The position numbers were made by a program, and so were the translations under genes. The notes beneath the pieces were generated by a model. The model saw only the letters and a list, made by a program, of their open reading frames with translations, was not told the origin of the DNA and made no database searches. From an uncultured Rhodospirillales bacterium (GTDB lineage: Bacteria; Pseudomonadota; Alphaproteobacteria; Reyranellales; Reyranellaceae), in NCBI GenBank assembly GCA_902825855.1, contig CADECW010000043.1:1-51090 (forward strand): a DNA stretch of 51,090 bases, given 5' to 3'. Below are positions 25,935 to 35,229 of the stretch, piece after piece; the first letter of the stretch is position 1; the number at the start of each line of letters is the position of its first letter.

Positions 25935-26762
25935 CTACTTCTTCCCACCACTCTTCGGTGGAACGGCGGGCGCCGAAGGGGACACCGGCGCGGCAGCCGG
26001 CGGCTGTTCGCCGCGCAGCCCGGCTTCGGCGCCGTGCGCGGCGCTCGAGCCCGGCGGCACAAGGCGCAGGACGGCGCTGAAGTCGAGGTTGGCCGAGCCG
26101 CGGTCGCCGCGCGCCAGGCTGGCGAATCCGCGCTCGAGCAGGGCCTCGGAATGGTCCGGCGCCACTTTCAGCGCCCGCGAGGCATCCTCGTAGGCCTTCG
26201 CTGGATTGCCGGCGTTGCGCCAGGCGGCCGCCCGCAACACCAGGATTTCGACATCGTCACGCCGCAGGCCGAGCGCGCGGTCGAAGTCGGAGATGGCGCG
26301 CGGCCAAGCCTTCTGCGCGGCAAAGCTCAGGCCGCGATCGACCCAAAGATCGGCGTCCTTGGCATTGAGCTCGAGCCCCCGGCTCTGCGCTTCGGCCGCC
26401 TTCTCGGGCAGTCCCGCCTCCATGAAAGCCTGCCCTGCCTGTGCCCACAATTCGCTTCGCAGACCGGGGCGGTCCTTTCCCAGGTCGCGCGCGATCGACT
26501 CGAACTGGGCTGCTGCCTGGGTGAAGCGCCCGGCGCCGAACATCGCGGTCGCCACGCAGTGACGGGCAGCCATGCCGCCACCCTGGACGTGCCACTTCTC
26601 CGCGACCGGCAACGCCTTCAGCGGCTCGGCGCGCGCGAGGTTCATGCACTCGTTGTACTTGCGCAGATGATCCGGAGATCCATCGAGGATGCTCAAGCCC
26701 TGCGCGACGCAGGGTGCCGTGGCGAATAGTGCCAGGCAGGACACCAGCCGGGAAAACAACAT
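25935..26762 (-). CDS. Exported TPR-repeat protein
   Basis: A protein of 275 residues starting MLFSRLVSCLALFATAPCVAQ, a signal peptide. From about residue 65 to 235 helical pairs repeat with TPR spacing, for example AGQAFMEAGLPEKAAEAQSRG, LWVDRGLSFAAQKAWPRAIS and ALLERGFASLARGDRGSANL. The C-terminus is Pro/Ala-rich and ends SGGKK. TPR proteins are scaffolds; no partner can be named. The start has only AAGG directly next to the ATG, so translation efficiency or the exact start is uncertain. It is divergent from the epimerase-like gene 36 bp away. Confidence 0.8.
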   Translation of the reverse strand: MLFSRLVSCLALFATAPCVAQGLSILDGSPDHLRKYNECMNLARAEPLKALPVAEKWHVQGGGMAARHCVATAMFGAGRFTQAAAQFESIARDLGKDRPGLRSELWAQAGQAFMEAGLPEKAAEAQSRGLELNAKDADLWVDRGLSFAAQKAWPRAISDFDRALGLRRDDVEILVLRAAAWRNAGNPAKAYEDASRALKVAPDHSEALLERGFASLARGDRGSANLDFSAVLRLVPPGSSAAHGAEAGLRGEQPPAAAPVSPSAPAVPPKSGGKK

Positions 26763-26798
26763 CCTTGAAAAGAACCGCGTGGCGACGATCCTGACAAG

Positions 26799-27659
26799 AT
26801 GACAGGACGTCTTTTCATCTTCGGCCTGGGCTATTGCGGCCTTGAAATCGCCAAGCTTGCCCGGATGGCCGGCTGGAATGTGGCCGGTACCTGCAGGACG
26901 AGAGAGAAGGCGGACGAACTGGGGCGCTTGGGCTTCGAGGTGCATCCATTCGACGGCACCACTGCCCTGCCCGCCAAAGCTTTGGGCAATGCGTCGCACG
27001 TCCTCTGCACCATCGCACCTGGCACGACAGGCGATCCCGCGCTGAAGACGTCGGCGCGCCTGCTGCGCGATGCGCGCTGGCTGGGCTATCTCTCGACGAC
27101 CGGCGTCTACGGCGATCACGGCGGCGGCTGGGTCGACGAGGAAACGCCGGCTCGTCCCGCGCAACCACGCAGCATCGAGCGCCTGGCGACGGAGGGTGCC
27201 TGGCAGGCGATCGGCGCGGAGCTGGGCTTCGCCGTCGACATCTTCCGCCTGCCTGGCATCTACGGGCCCGGCCGCAGCACGCTCGACCAGGTCAACGCAG
27301 GCACGGCTCGCCGGATCGACAAGCCGGGCCAGGTCTTCTCGCGCATCCATGTCGAGGACGTCGCCGGCACCGTGCTGCTGGCGCTCGGTAATGCCCGTCC
27401 CGGCGCCGTCTACAACGTAGCCGACGACCTGCCGGCTGCGACCGGCGAGGTCGTGGCCTACGCCTGCGAGCTTTTGGGCAAGCCCGTGCCGCCGGCCGTG
27501 CCATGGGACGAGGCGGCGCCGACCATGAGCGCCATGGCACGGTCATTCTATGCCGAGAACCGGCGGGTGAAGAACGACAGGATCAAGAGCGAGCTCGGCG
27601 TGACGCTACGCTATCCGACGTACAAGGAAGGGCTGCTCGCAATTGCGCGGGGGGCGTAG
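26799..27659 (+). CDS. NAD(P)-binding epimerase/SDR-like protein
   Basis: A protein of 286 residues. The Rossmann motif FIFGLGYCGLEIAKLA is at residues 6-21 (GxGxxG). The strand end STTGVYGDHGGGWVDE and the segment FRLPGIYGPGRS are typical of extended SDR/epimerase proteins of the YeeZ/NAD-dependent epimerase group. The classical Tyr-x3-Lys pair is replaced: the Tyr of VYGDHG is followed by no Lys at the expected spacing, so catalysis is uncertain. It is cytoplasmic. No pathway is indicated by neighbours. Confidence 0.75.
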   Translation: MTGRLFIFGLGYCGLEIAKLARMAGWNVAGTCRTREKADELGRLGFEVHPFDGTTALPAKALGNASHVLCTIAPGTTGDPALKTSARLLRDARWLGYLSTTGVYGDHGGGWVDEETPARPAQPRSIERLATEGAWQAIGAELGFAVDIFRLPGIYGPGRSTLDQVNAGTARRIDKPGQVFSRIHVEDVAGTVLLALGNARPGAVYNVADDLPAATGEVVAYACELLGKPVPPAVPWDEAAPTMSAMARSFYAENRRVKNDRIKSELGVTLRYPTYKEGLLAIARGA

Positions 27660-27670
27660 CCTTCTCCCGA

Positions 27671-28423
27671 CTACAGGAGCTCCTCGACGCTGGCGATCAG
27701 GCGCGCGATGTCCGCGGGCGTGCTGAGGCGATGGTCGCCGCCCTTGATCAGGGTGGTGATCACTTCGGGGGCTTCCATGTGGTTCGCGATCTGCAGCGAG
27801 TACTCCCACGGCACGTCGGGATCACTCTGGCCGTGCAGCAGGCGCACCCGACAGGGCAGTGCGAGCTTCCTGTCGAGCAGGAGATGATTGCGGCCCTCCT
27901 CGATCAGCTTCCAGGTGAAGACGGACGGCTCGGGCGAATACTGCGATGGCCGCTCCAGTCGACCGTCTCGCTGCAGCCTTTCGCGATCCTCCAGCGACAG
28001 TCCCCCGAGCAGCATGCGCTCGGTGAAATCGGGCGCCGCCGCGATCAGCACCAGGCCGGCCAGACGCTCGGGTCGAGCGCGGGCCACCAGCAATGACAGC
28101 CAGCCCCCCATGCTCGAACCGACGAGGACCAGCTTGCCTTCGGTAAGCTGATCGAGCACCGAGAGGGAGTCGTCGAGCCAGCGCCCGATCGTGCCGTCCT
28201 CGAAGCGACCCGACGATTGGCCGTGGCCGAGATAGTCGAAGCGCACATAGGCACGGCCCTTGCGCCGCGCCCAATCCTCGAGCGCCATCGCCTTGGTGCC
28301 GGTCATGTCGGAACGAAAGCCGCCCAGGAACGCTACAGTCGGCGTGCGACCCGATGTCGTCGCATAGGCAACGGTGTTGCCGTCAGGACGTCGCAGTCTC
28401 CGTACCCTATCGTCGCCGGTCAT
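27671..28423 (-). CDS. Alpha/beta hydrolase, ABHD10-like
   Basis: A protein of 250 residues. The nucleophile elbow GSSMGG is near residue 100, the acid in HGQSDPDVPW and the base in GGDHRLS, giving a complete Ser-Asp-His triad. The N-terminal FLGGFRSDMTGTKAMALEDWA and RFDYLGHGQSSG closely resemble the eukaryotic mitochondrial ABHD10 esterase/depalmitoylase group, whose relatives are common in alphaproteobacteria. The substrate is not known: acyl-thioester or acyl-glucuronide hydrolysis are family precedents. It is convergent with the epimerase-like gene and divergent from the glycosyltransferase. Confidence 0.82.
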   Translation of the reverse strand: MTGDDRVRRLRRPDGNTVAYATTSGRTPTVAFLGGFRSDMTGTKAMALEDWARRKGRAYVRFDYLGHGQSSGRFEDGTIGRWLDDSLSVLDQLTEGKLVLVGSSMGGWLSLLVARARPERLAGLVLIAAAPDFTERMLLGGLSLEDRERLQRDGRLERPSQYSPEPSVFTWKLIEEGRNHLLLDRKLALPCRVRLLHGQSDPDVPWEYSLQIANHMEAPEVITTLIKGGDHRLSTPADIARLIASVEELL

Positions 28424-28451
28424 CCCGTGTTACCTGCCACAACAGTCAACC

Positions 28452-29597
28452 TTGCGCCAAGCCGACGTGCCCGCCAACCCGACTCTCCTGCAGATCGTTC
28501 CCACGCTCGCCGGCGGTGGGCTGGCACGCGCCACGCTCGATGCCGCCCAGGCGGTGATCGCGGCCGGCGGCGCGGCCATCGTCGCCTCGCCGGGTGGAGC
28601 CATGTTGCCCGACCTGCTGAGGCTGCGCGCCACCCATCTGGAGGTGCCCGAGGGTGGTCATCCGCTATGGAGCCGCCTGGTGCTGCCCGCCAAGCTCGCC
28701 TCGAGCCTTCACGAAGCGCGCGTCTCGCTGGTTCAGGCGCGTTCGCCCAACACCGCCTGGGTGGCGTGCGCGCTGGCGCGGCGATGGGGGATCAAGTGGA
28801 TCGCGACCCTGCACACACCCTTCCTTGCCGACGGAATCGCCGAGCGTTTCGTCGAGCGCCGGCAGGCGCGCGCCGACGCCGTGATCGCCGTGTCGGACCA
28901 TGTCGCGAGGGATGCGCTGCAACGCTTCCCTACGCTCGACGGTCGCCTGGAGACCATTTCACCCGGCGTCAACTTCGACCGCTTCGATCCTGCCATCGTA
29001 CGTGCCGACCGGGTAATCAAGCTTGCCTCCGAACTGCGCGTCCCGGACGGCAGCCATATCATCCTCTGCCCGGCACGCTTCGACGAGGATCGCGGTCAGA
29101 AGATCCTGATCGAGGCAGTGAAGCGCCTGGGCCGTGACGATGTCTTCTGCCTGCTGCTGGGTTCGGTCGGCGTACCAACCCCGTTCGAGCGCGAGCTGGA
29201 GCGTGGCATCGTCGCTGCCGATCTCGCTGGCCGCATGCAGATCGGCCCCTATGTCGACGACATGCCGGCGGCCTACATGCTGGCCGACGTCGTGGTCGCG
29301 ACCGGCGGGGCACGCCAGGGCTTCAGCCGCACCCTGGTCGAGGCGCAGGCGATGGGCCGCCCCGTGGTGGCCGAGGGCGGTGGCGGTGCGGTCGAATCGG
29401 TGCTGCACGGCGTCACCGGCTGGCTGGCGCCGGCAGGCGACGCGGCAGCGCTGGCCGAGGCCCTGAACAGCGCCTTGGCGCTCAGCACCGAGCGACGCGT
29501 CGAGGTCGCTCGCGCCGCCCAGGAGCAGGTGCGCAGCCGTTACAGCCTGCCCCAGGCCAACCGCCAATTGCTGCAGCTCTACGAACGATTGGGCTGA
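28452..29597 (+). CDS. Glycosyltransferase, GT4 type
   Basis: A GT-B glycosyltransferase of about 381 residues. The N-terminal acceptor domain has LLQIVPTLAGGGLARATLD, and HTPFLADGIAERFV and AVSDHVARDAL are typical of family 4. The donor domain has SPGVNFDRFDP, ILCPARFDEDRGQKILIEAV and the EAQAMGRPVVAEGGGGAVE loop (E-x7-E-like). I place the start at the TTG at 28452; GTG at 28467 is an alternative. The upstream ATG at 28374 would overlap the divergent hydrolase. It probably decorates envelope polysaccharide or lipid; sugar and acceptor are unknown. Confidence 0.85.
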   Translation: MRQADVPANPTLLQIVPTLAGGGLARATLDAAQAVIAAGGAAIVASPGGAMLPDLLRLRATHLEVPEGGHPLWSRLVLPAKLASSLHEARVSLVQARSPNTAWVACALARRWGIKWIATLHTPFLADGIAERFVERRQARADAVIAVSDHVARDALQRFPTLDGRLETISPGVNFDRFDPAIVRADRVIKLASELRVPDGSHIILCPARFDEDRGQKILIEAVKRLGRDDVFCLLLGSVGVPTPFERELERGIVAADLAGRMQIGPYVDDMPAAYMLADVVVATGGARQGFSRTLVEAQAMGRPVVAEGGGGAVESVLHGVTGWLAPAGDAAALAEALNSALALSTERRVEVARAAQEQVRSRYSLPQANRQLLQLYERLG

Positions 29598-29831
29598 ATC
29601 AGCGCTGCCGCAGTGCAACCACACGGTGCGCCAGGGTATTGACTCGTGGCTCACCCGCATCTATCTCCGGGCCCATGGAACGCCGGTTTTTCACCGCTCC
29701 AGCCTTCACGACCACCGTTCGAACTTGATTCGGCCGGGCGCGCGCACTCGTGCCGCTTCCCGGCCTCTTGCCGCCGACACGTCGTGTCGGCGCAGGAGCC
29801 GTGTTCGAAATTTTCCTATTCGGTGGTTGCC
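29598..29831 (+). promoter_or_regulatory. Leader region of thrS with one strong hairpin
   Basis: No gene is seen in these 234 bases. A perfect 8-bp stem GCCGACAC / GTGTCGGC with a 3-nt loop lies at 29773-29791, 41 bases before the thrS ATG. It has no T-run. It does not look like a T-box (no conserved AGGGUGG-type box) and I see no tRNA-Thr-like arm. It might still influence thrS translation. Confidence 0.35.
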
Positions 29832-31775
29832 ATGATCAACATTTCCTTACCGGACGGTTCGGTCCGATCGTTCGACAAACCGGTGAGCGGCGCCGACATC
29901 GCTGCTTCGATCGGCCCCGGACTTGCCAAGGCGGCGCTGGCGTTGCGCGTCGACGGCAAGATGATGGACCTCGCGCATGTCGTCGATCGAGACGCCAAGA
30001 TAGGTATCGTGACGCAGCGCGATCCGGAGGCGCTGGAACTGCTGCGCCACGACGCTGCGCACGTGCTCGCCCAGGCGGTCCAGGAACTCTATCCCGGCAC
30101 GCAGATCACGTTCGGTCCGGCGACGGAGGACGGCTTCTACTACGACTTCGTGCGTGAGCACCCGTTCTCGTCCGAGGACTTCGCCAGGATCGAGCAGCGG
30201 ATGGCTGAGATCGTCGACCGCGACCTGCCGATTACGCGCGAAATCTGGGACCGCGCCAGGATCAAGGACTATTTCAAGCGGCATGGCGAGAGCTTCAAGG
30301 CCGAGTGGGCCGACGAGCTGCCCAAGGACGAAGAGATCTCGGTCTACAGGCAGGGCGAGTGGCTCGACATGTGCCTGGGTCCGCACCTGCCCTCGACGGG
30401 CAAGCTCGGCAAGGCGTTCAAGCTCACGAAGGTGTCGGGCGCCTATTGGCGCGGCGATGCCAACAACGCCCAGCTTCAACGCGTCTACGGCACGGTCTTC
30501 TTCTCCGACAAGGACCTGAAGGCCTACCTGCACCGCATCGAGGAGGCGGAGAAGCGCGACCATCGGCGGCTCGGCCCCGAGATGGGCCTCTTCCATCAGC
30601 AGGAAGATGCCGCCGGCATGGTCTACTGGCACCCCAAGGGCTGGACGTTCTGGCGCACGCTCGAGAACTATCTGCGCCGCAAGCTCGAGGCCGGCGGCTA
30701 CGTCGAGGTGAAGACGCCGCAGCTCAACGACCGGCGGCTGTGGGAGAAGTCGGGCCACTGGGAGAATTTTCGCGAGAACATGTATCTCAGCGAGAATGAG
30801 GAAGGCCTGAACGAGTTCGTCGCCGATCCGGCACGACGCATGTTCGCGCTGAAGCCGATGAACTGCCCATGCCATATCCAGATCTTCAACCAGGGCCTGC
30901 GCAGCTATCGCGAGTTGCCGCTGCGCCTGGCCGAGATGGGTTCGTGCCATCGCTTCGAGCCGTCGGGCGCATTGCACGGCATCTTGCGGGTGCGCGCCTT
31001 CACGCAGGACGACGCCCACATCTTCTGCAGTCCCGACCAGATCGAGGCCGAGACGATCCGTTTCTGCGGCCTGCTGGACTCGATCTACAAGGACCTGGGC
31101 TTCTCGGACTACTTCGTGAAGTTCTCCGACCGGCCGGCGGTTCGTATCGGCTCCGATGCGATCTGGGACCAGGCGGAGGGCGCGCTCAAATCGGCGTCCA
31201 AGGCGGCCGGCGTCGATCTGATCCTCAATCCGGGCGAGGGCGCGTTCTACGGCCCCAAGCTGGAATTCGTGTTGCGCGATGCGATCGGCCGCGACTGGCA
31301 GTGTGGGACGCTGCAGGTCGACTTCATGCTGCCCGAGCGTCTGGGCGCGAGCTACGTCGCCGAAGACGGCAGCCGCAAGGTGCCGGTCATGCTGCACCGC
31401 GCCATCTTCGGCAGCTTCGAACGCATGATTGGCGTTCTGATCGAGCACTATGCCGGGCGCTTCCCACTGTGGCTGGCGCCGACGCAAGCGGTAGTGGCCA
31501 CGATCGTCAACGACGCCGACTCCTATGCCCTGGAGGTTGCAGCCAGGCTTCGCGGCGCCGGCATGCGCGTCGAGACGGACCTGCGCAACGAGAAGATCAA
31601 CTACAAGGTCCGCGAGCATTCGGTTGCCCACGTCCCGCTGATCCTGGCCGTCGGGCGCCGCGACATGGAGGGCAATACGGTCGCCGTCCGCCGCCTTGGC
31701 TCGGAAAAGCAGGAGGTCCTTGAACTCGGGGCCGCCGTCACTAAACTTTCTGAAGAGGCACGGCCGCCCTTCTAG
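29832..31775 (+). CDS. thrS: Threonyl-tRNA synthetase
   Basis: A class II synthetase of 647 residues. The order is the TGS domain (about 1-62, [14 protein letters not shown]), the editing domain (about 63-225, with [11 protein letters not shown] and the conserved [11 protein letters not shown]), the catalytic core with motif 2 ([16 protein letters not shown]) and zinc ligands in [12 protein letters not shown], and the anticodon-binding domain ([16 protein letters not shown] onward). It starts at the ATG at 29832; the long upstream open frame lacks homology. infC follows 59 bp later, as in many bacteria. Confidence 0.97.
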   Translation: MINISLPDGSVRSFDKPVSGADIAASIGPGLAKAALALRVDGKMMDLAHVVDRDAKIGIVTQRDPEALELLRHDAAHVLAQAVQELYPGTQITFGPATEDGFYYDFVREHPFSSEDFARIEQRMAEIVDRDLPITREIWDRARIKDYFKRHGESFKAEWADELPKDEEISVYRQGEWLDMCLGPHLPSTGKLGKAFKLTKVSGAYWRGDANNAQLQRVYGTVFFSDKDLKAYLHRIEEAEKRDHRRLGPEMGLFHQQEDAAGMVYWHPKGWTFWRTLENYLRRKLEAGGYVEVKTPQLNDRRLWEKSGHWENFRENMYLSENEEGLNEFVADPARRMFALKPMNCPCHIQIFNQGLRSYRELPLRLAEMGSCHRFEPSGALHGILRVRAFTQDDAHIFCSPDQIEAETIRFCGLLDSIYKDLGFSDYFVKFSDRPAVRIGSDAIWDQAEGALKSASKAAGVDLILNPGEGAFYGPKLEFVLRDAIGRDWQCGTLQVDFMLPERLGASYVAEDGSRKVPVMLHRAIFGSFERMIGVLIEHYAGRFPLWLAPTQAVVATIVNDADSYALEVAARLRGAGMRVETDLRNEKINYKVREHSVAHVPLILAVGRRDMEGNTVAVRRLGSEKQEVLELGAAVTKLSEEARPPF

Positions 31776-31782
31776 GGCGGCC
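31762..31782 (+). promoter_or_regulatory. Strong hairpin across the thrS stop codon
   Basis: Perfect 8-bp stem GGCCGCCC / GGGCGGCC with a 5-nt loop that contains part of the TAG stop. No T-run follows, so it is not a standard terminator. It could stabilise the thrS message or tune read-through into infC, 52 bases downstream. Confidence 0.4.
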
Positions 31783-31834
31783 GCCGCCTCATACCCCGCT
31801 CCAGACCGGAGCTCTTACGAAGGAGAATGAAGCC

Positions 31835-32371
31835 ATAGCCAGACCTGCCCAACAAAGCGCGCCCACCCGCGAGGGTCCGCGCGTCAACGGCGAAATCAGA
31901 GCGCCGCAAGTCCGACTTATCGACGAGAATGGAGATATGGTCGGCGTCGTCAGCACCCGCGAGGCATTGGACATGGCCGAGGAGGCCAGTCTCGACCTGA
32001 TCGAGATCTCGCCCAATGCGAGCCCGCCGGTCGCCAAGATCTCCGATTACGGCAAATACAAATACGAAGCGCAGAAGAAGGCGCACGAGGCGCGTAAGCA
32101 CCAGAAGGTCATCGAGGTCAAGGAGATCAAGATGCGCCCGAACATCGACGACCACGACTACGAAGTGAAGATGCGCGCCATGAAGCGGTTCATCGAAGAA
32201 GGCGACAAGGTGAAGGTCACCCTGCGCTTCCGCGGCCGTGAGATGGTGCATTCCGAGCTCGGTCTGCAGGTGTTGAACCGTGTCCGCGGCGAGATGGACC
32301 CGCTCACCAAGATCGAATCGATGCCGCGCATGGAAGGCCGGCAGATGATCATGGTGCTGGCGCCGAAGTAG
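31835..32371 (+). CDS. infC: Translation initiation factor IF-3, apparently starting at AUA
   Basis: A protein of 178 residues if begun at ATA 31835. The only in-frame ATG (31937, [14 protein letters not shown]) would delete the conserved N-terminal strand [19 protein letters not shown], so it is too late. AAGGAG at 31820-31825 sits nine bases before ATA, ideal spacing, and there is no ATG, GTG or TTG in frame near it. E. coli infC starts at AUU, and IF-3 rejects non-standard starts, giving autoregulation; the same logic is likely here. The N-domain runs to about residue 85, then the linker and C-domain ([33 protein letters not shown]). IF-3 binds the 30S subunit and proofreads initiation. 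It ends at the stop of a convergent gene. Confidence 0.93.
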   Translation: MARPAQQSAPTREGPRVNGEIRAPQVRLIDENGDMVGVVSTREALDMAEEASLDLIEISPNASPPVAKISDYGKYKYEAQKKAHEARKHQKVIEVKEIKMRPNIDDHDYEVKMRAMKRFIEEGDKVKVTLRFRGREMVHSELGLQVLNRVRGEMDPLTKIESMPRMEGRQMIMVLAPK

Positions 32372-33208
32372 CTACTTCGTTGCCTTCGGGACACGCAGGC
32401 GCAGCGTCACGGTTCCGGCGCTGCGTGATTGCTCAGGATCGAAGCGCCCATTCGCCGTCGTGCCGTCGAGCCAGCGCACGCTGTACACGGTCTCGCCGGC
32501 GAACGACATCGGCTTGTCGGTCTTGCCGTGCATCCAATAATCACAGCGGATCGGGTCGTCTGGATTGAGCTGCTGAGCTTGGCAAATCTGGTGCAGTACG
32601 TAAGGCATGAACCGGGCGCGGCCATCCTCTGGCGCCGTGGTGTAATTGAGCGCCAGCGAGCGCTGCTGGCCATCGCAGCGATGGATGGCGCGGACTTGCG
32701 CTGCGCCGGGCGTCTTCAATCTGATTCCGTCCAGTTCCGCCACCAGCGCATCGACTGCGTGGGCGCGGGCCGCATCGGTGAAGCCTGCACTCACCAGCGT
32801 GGCCTCATAGCGGCCGATCGCTTCGTTCGTAGGCCCGGCGGGATAGCTGGCGCGCATCAGGTCACGCTGCCACGAACGTGTCTCGAGCGCGCCTACGACC
32901 ATTGCGCCGGTGAGGCCTGCCCGCTCGGCCCAGTCGCCCAGGACATTCCCCGCAGTCCAGCAGTACTTCAGGAGATTGTAGCCCTCGGGCTCGATCGCCT
33001 TGGCCCGGGCGTCGACCAAGCCCATCGACTGGCCGACCACCGTCTTGACCAGCACATACTGCGCCGCCGGATTGTCGCGTACTTTCTCAGAGCTCGACTG
33101 GGCGGGGCTCGACTGGGCGGGGCGGTTCTCCGACGACCGCTCGGTCTGGGCGCTTGCCGTTGCGGCGCCAAGACAAGCCACCAGAGCAATCGCTGCGGTC
33201 TTTTTCAT
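32372..33208 (-). CDS. Exported protein of unknown function
   Basis: A protein of 278 residues. MKKTAAIALVACLGAATASAQ is a signal peptide, followed by a Ser/Pro/Gln-rich stretch to about residue 45. The mature part has four or more cysteines (LKYCWTAGN, HRCDGQQ, HQICQAQQ, IRCDYWMHG), suggesting disulfides. I see no known domain. The stop abuts the infC stop, and it is divergent from the exported hydrolase, 35 bp away. The reading frame is uninterrupted and codon use matches the neighbours. Confidence 0.7.
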   Translation of the reverse strand: MKKTAAIALVACLGAATASAQTERSSENRPAQSSPAQSSSEKVRDNPAAQYVLVKTVVGQSMGLVDARAKAIEPEGYNLLKYCWTAGNVLGDWAERAGLTGAMVVGALETRSWQRDLMRASYPAGPTNEAIGRYEATLVSAGFTDAARAHAVDALVAELDGIRLKTPGAAQVRAIHRCDGQQRSLALNYTTAPEDGRARFMPYVLHQICQAQQLNPDDPIRCDYWMHGKTDKPMSFAGETVYSVRWLDGTTANGRFDPEQSRSAGTVTLRLRVPKATK

Positions 33209-33243
33209 GGCCGGGTGTCAGCTTCCAACAACAGGGACAACGT

Positions 33244-34245
33244 ATGAAGGCTTTGATCGTTGCGGGCGCGACACTGCTGGTCGCGCCGTTGGGTGTGGTC
33301 GGGGCCCAGCAGGCTGCACCGCCGATCAATGCCGAAGCGGCGAAAAGCCTCTCCGACTTCCAGAACTTCGGTCCGCACCGTGCCTTTGTCATCGGTGCCG
33401 ATGGCCGGGCGAGCTGGTACGTCGGCGTCGGCGGTGGCGATCCCGGCACTGCCGTCAGCGCCGCCTTGAAGCGTTGCGAAGAGCGCGGCAAGCCGCCCTG
33501 CGTGCTGCATGTCGTCAACAACTACACCGTCACCGGTTCGGACTGGCGGGCGCAGGTGCCGCAACGGGCCGCCGACACACCCGACATCGGCCGGCTGCGG
33601 CCGGAACCCTTTTGGTCGATGCGCGGGCCCAACCTCGCCGCCGGCCTGATCGTCTGGAGCCATGGTTACATGGCCGGCAAGAATTCGACGAGCAGCGCGC
33701 CGCAACCCTGGATCGGCCGTTTCACGCGCATCGGCTACGACCTCTATCGCTTCGACCGCGAATGGATCGTCGACTGGGCGGGGGATGCCACGGCGCTGGC
33801 CGAGGCCGTGCGCAAGGCGCGGGAAATGGGTTATCGGCGAGTCGTGCTGGCCGGACAGTCGGCCGGCGCCTGGGTGTCGCTGGCCGCGATGGCCCGCGGC
33901 GCACCGGTCGACGGCGTGATTTCGATTGCCGCCGCTCATCACGGCGAAGTGGCCAAGATGCGCGACCCCACGCGGGCGCGCTCGGAATGGCAGAACATGA
34001 TCGGGGCGCTGAGAACCGGGCCGCGCGTCGTCATCGCCAACTTCTCCGAGGATACATACGACGTCGGCAATCGCATGAGCGATGCGCGCACGGCGTTCGC
34101 CAGGAGCGGCGTGGACGTCGTCATCATCGACAATCCCGAAGGCTTCAAGGGCCACAGTGCGGGCGGCGACCTCGTCTTCGCCCGCAGGTTCGGCGGCTGC
34201 ATCGAGAGCTTCATCGACAAGGGCACCAGGCAGCCGCCCTGTTAG
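33244..34245 (+). CDS. Exported alpha/beta-hydrolase-like protein
   Basis: A protein of 333 residues. MKALIVAGATLLVAPLGVVGAQ is a signal peptide, ATG at 33244. Residues ~30-115 form an N-terminal domain with two cysteines (LKRCEERGKPPC). The C-terminal part is an alpha/beta hydrolase core: LIVWSHGYMAGKN, VLAGQSAGAWVSLAAM (nucleophile elbow GQSAG) and a His in PEGFKGHSAGG. Similar periplasmic esterase/peptidase-like proteins exist, but the substrate is unknown. Its last four bases overlap the 3' end of the convergent SDR gene. Confidence 0.75.
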   Translation: MKALIVAGATLLVAPLGVVGAQQAAPPINAEAAKSLSDFQNFGPHRAFVIGADGRASWYVGVGGGDPGTAVSAALKRCEERGKPPCVLHVVNNYTVTGSDWRAQVPQRAADTPDIGRLRPEPFWSMRGPNLAAGLIVWSHGYMAGKNSTSSAPQPWIGRFTRIGYDLYRFDREWIVDWAGDATALAEAVRKAREMGYRRVVLAGQSAGAWVSLAAMARGAPVDGVISIAAAHHGEVAKMRDPTRARSEWQNMIGALRTGPRVVIANFSEDTYDVGNRMSDARTAFARSGVDVVIIDNPEGFKGHSAGGDLVFARRFGGCIESFIDKGTRQPPC

Positions 34246-34997
34246 GCCATGTACGACCCGCCGTTGACATGCAGCACCTGGCCGGTGATGGCGTCGGCCT
34301 CGTCGGAGGCCAGGAACACGGCACTGCGCGCGATCTGCTCGGGTGCCAGGAGCTTGCCGCCGAGCGGTATGGTCGCCTTCGCCATCTCGACCAGTTCGGC
34401 ATCCGTGTTGCCGTAGCGCGGCTGGGCGGTGTCCGTCGTGCCGGGGGCGATGGCGTTGACCCGGATGCTGTGCGGCGCGAGCTCGAGTGCCATCGCCCTG
34501 GTCATCGACACGACGCCGCCTTTGCTCGCGCTGTAGTGCACGCCGCGCACTGCGCCGCGCAGGGCCTGCGAGGAGAGGTTGATGATCGAGCCGCGCTTAC
34601 CGTCCGCAATCAGCGCCTTGGCGACGGCGACAGCGGCAAAACAGCCGGCCTTGAGATTGATGTCGAGCACGTAGTCCCAGTCGCTCTCGCGCATCTCGAG
34701 GAACTTTACCCGCGGATAGACGCCGGCGTTATTGACCAGGATGTCCGGCACGCCCAGCGCCCGCACTGTCTCTGCGACCATGGTCTCGATGTCGGCGAGC
34801 TTGGAGACATCGGCCTTGATGAGATGGGCGCGCCGGCCAGCTTGCCGGGCATAGTTCGCGACCGCCTCGGCGCCGGCCTCGTCGTCGAGCCAGCTGAGCG
34901 CCACGTCCGCCCCCTCCTCCGCCAGCGCCCGGCCGATCGCCGCCCCGATGCCTTGCTGGGCGCCCGTCACAAGCGCCACCTTGCCTGTCAAACGCAT
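34242..34997 (-). CDS. Short-chain dehydrogenase/reductase
   Basis: A classical SDR of 251 residues from the ATG preceding MRLTGKVALVTGAQQGIG. The cofactor motif TGAQQGIG is at 11-18, the NNAG motif in ILVNNAGVYPR, and the catalytic Ser in IINLSSQALRG with Tyr and Lys in HYSASKGG. An Asp at the end of the second strand region (WLDDEAG) suggests NAD preference, but this is weak. The C-terminal QVLHVNGGSYMA is standard. Substrate unknown. An alternative start lies 12 codons upstream and is less likely. Confidence 0.9.
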   Translation of the reverse strand: MRLTGKVALVTGAQQGIGAAIGRALAEEGADVALSWLDDEAGAEAVANYARQAGRRAHLIKADVSKLADIETMVAETVRALGVPDILVNNAGVYPRVKFLEMRESDWDYVLDINLKAGCFAAVAVAKALIADGKRGSIINLSSQALRGAVRGVHYSASKGGVVSMTRAMALELAPHSIRVNAIAPGTTDTAQPRYGNTDAELVEMAKATIPLGGKLLAPEQIARSAVFLASDEADAITGQVLHVNGGSYMA

Positions 34998-35044
34998 GCC
35001 GAATCCTTTCAGTACCGATCGCCACCATCGCATTTCAGATCATC

Positions 35045-35078
35045 GGAGGGGAAAGATCATCTGTACTGCCTCCCCTCC
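35045..35078. repeat. Inverted repeat upstream of rpmI
   Basis: Arms GGAGGGGA (35045-35052) and TCCCCTCC (35071-35078) with an 18-base loop, between the SDR start and the rpmI promoter. Without a T-run it is not a clear terminator; it may be a protein site or chance. Confidence 0.3.
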
Positions 35079-35125
35079 CGTTACCTGCCTGCAATAAGGA
35101 AGGAAAATGAGGCCCGGCGGGCGGC

Positions 35126-35154
35126 TTGCACGGCTCCCGCACCGCCGCTATAAG
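35126..35154 (+). promoter_or_regulatory. Sigma-70 promoter of rpmI-rplT
   Basis: TTGCAC and TATAAG separated by exactly 17 bp, 76 bp before the rpmI ATG. The 5' leader would be about 70 bases. Position, spacing and boxes agree with a housekeeping promoter. Confidence 0.6.
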
Positions 35155-35229
35155 CCCCGTTCTTCGGCGGCCTGGCCATACAGGGCATTGCCTCGGCCGC
35201 CCATCGTAACCCTTTGAAAAGGAACGAAA

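Noticed and set aside
29598..29831. T-box or tRNA-Thr mimic before thrS
   Set aside because: No T-box sequence, no terminator/antiterminator pair and no threonyl anticodon-arm mimic found; only one simple hairpin.
29847..31631. 594-codon minus-strand frame opposite thrS
   Set aside because: Mirror of conserved thrS codons; no recognisable protein features.
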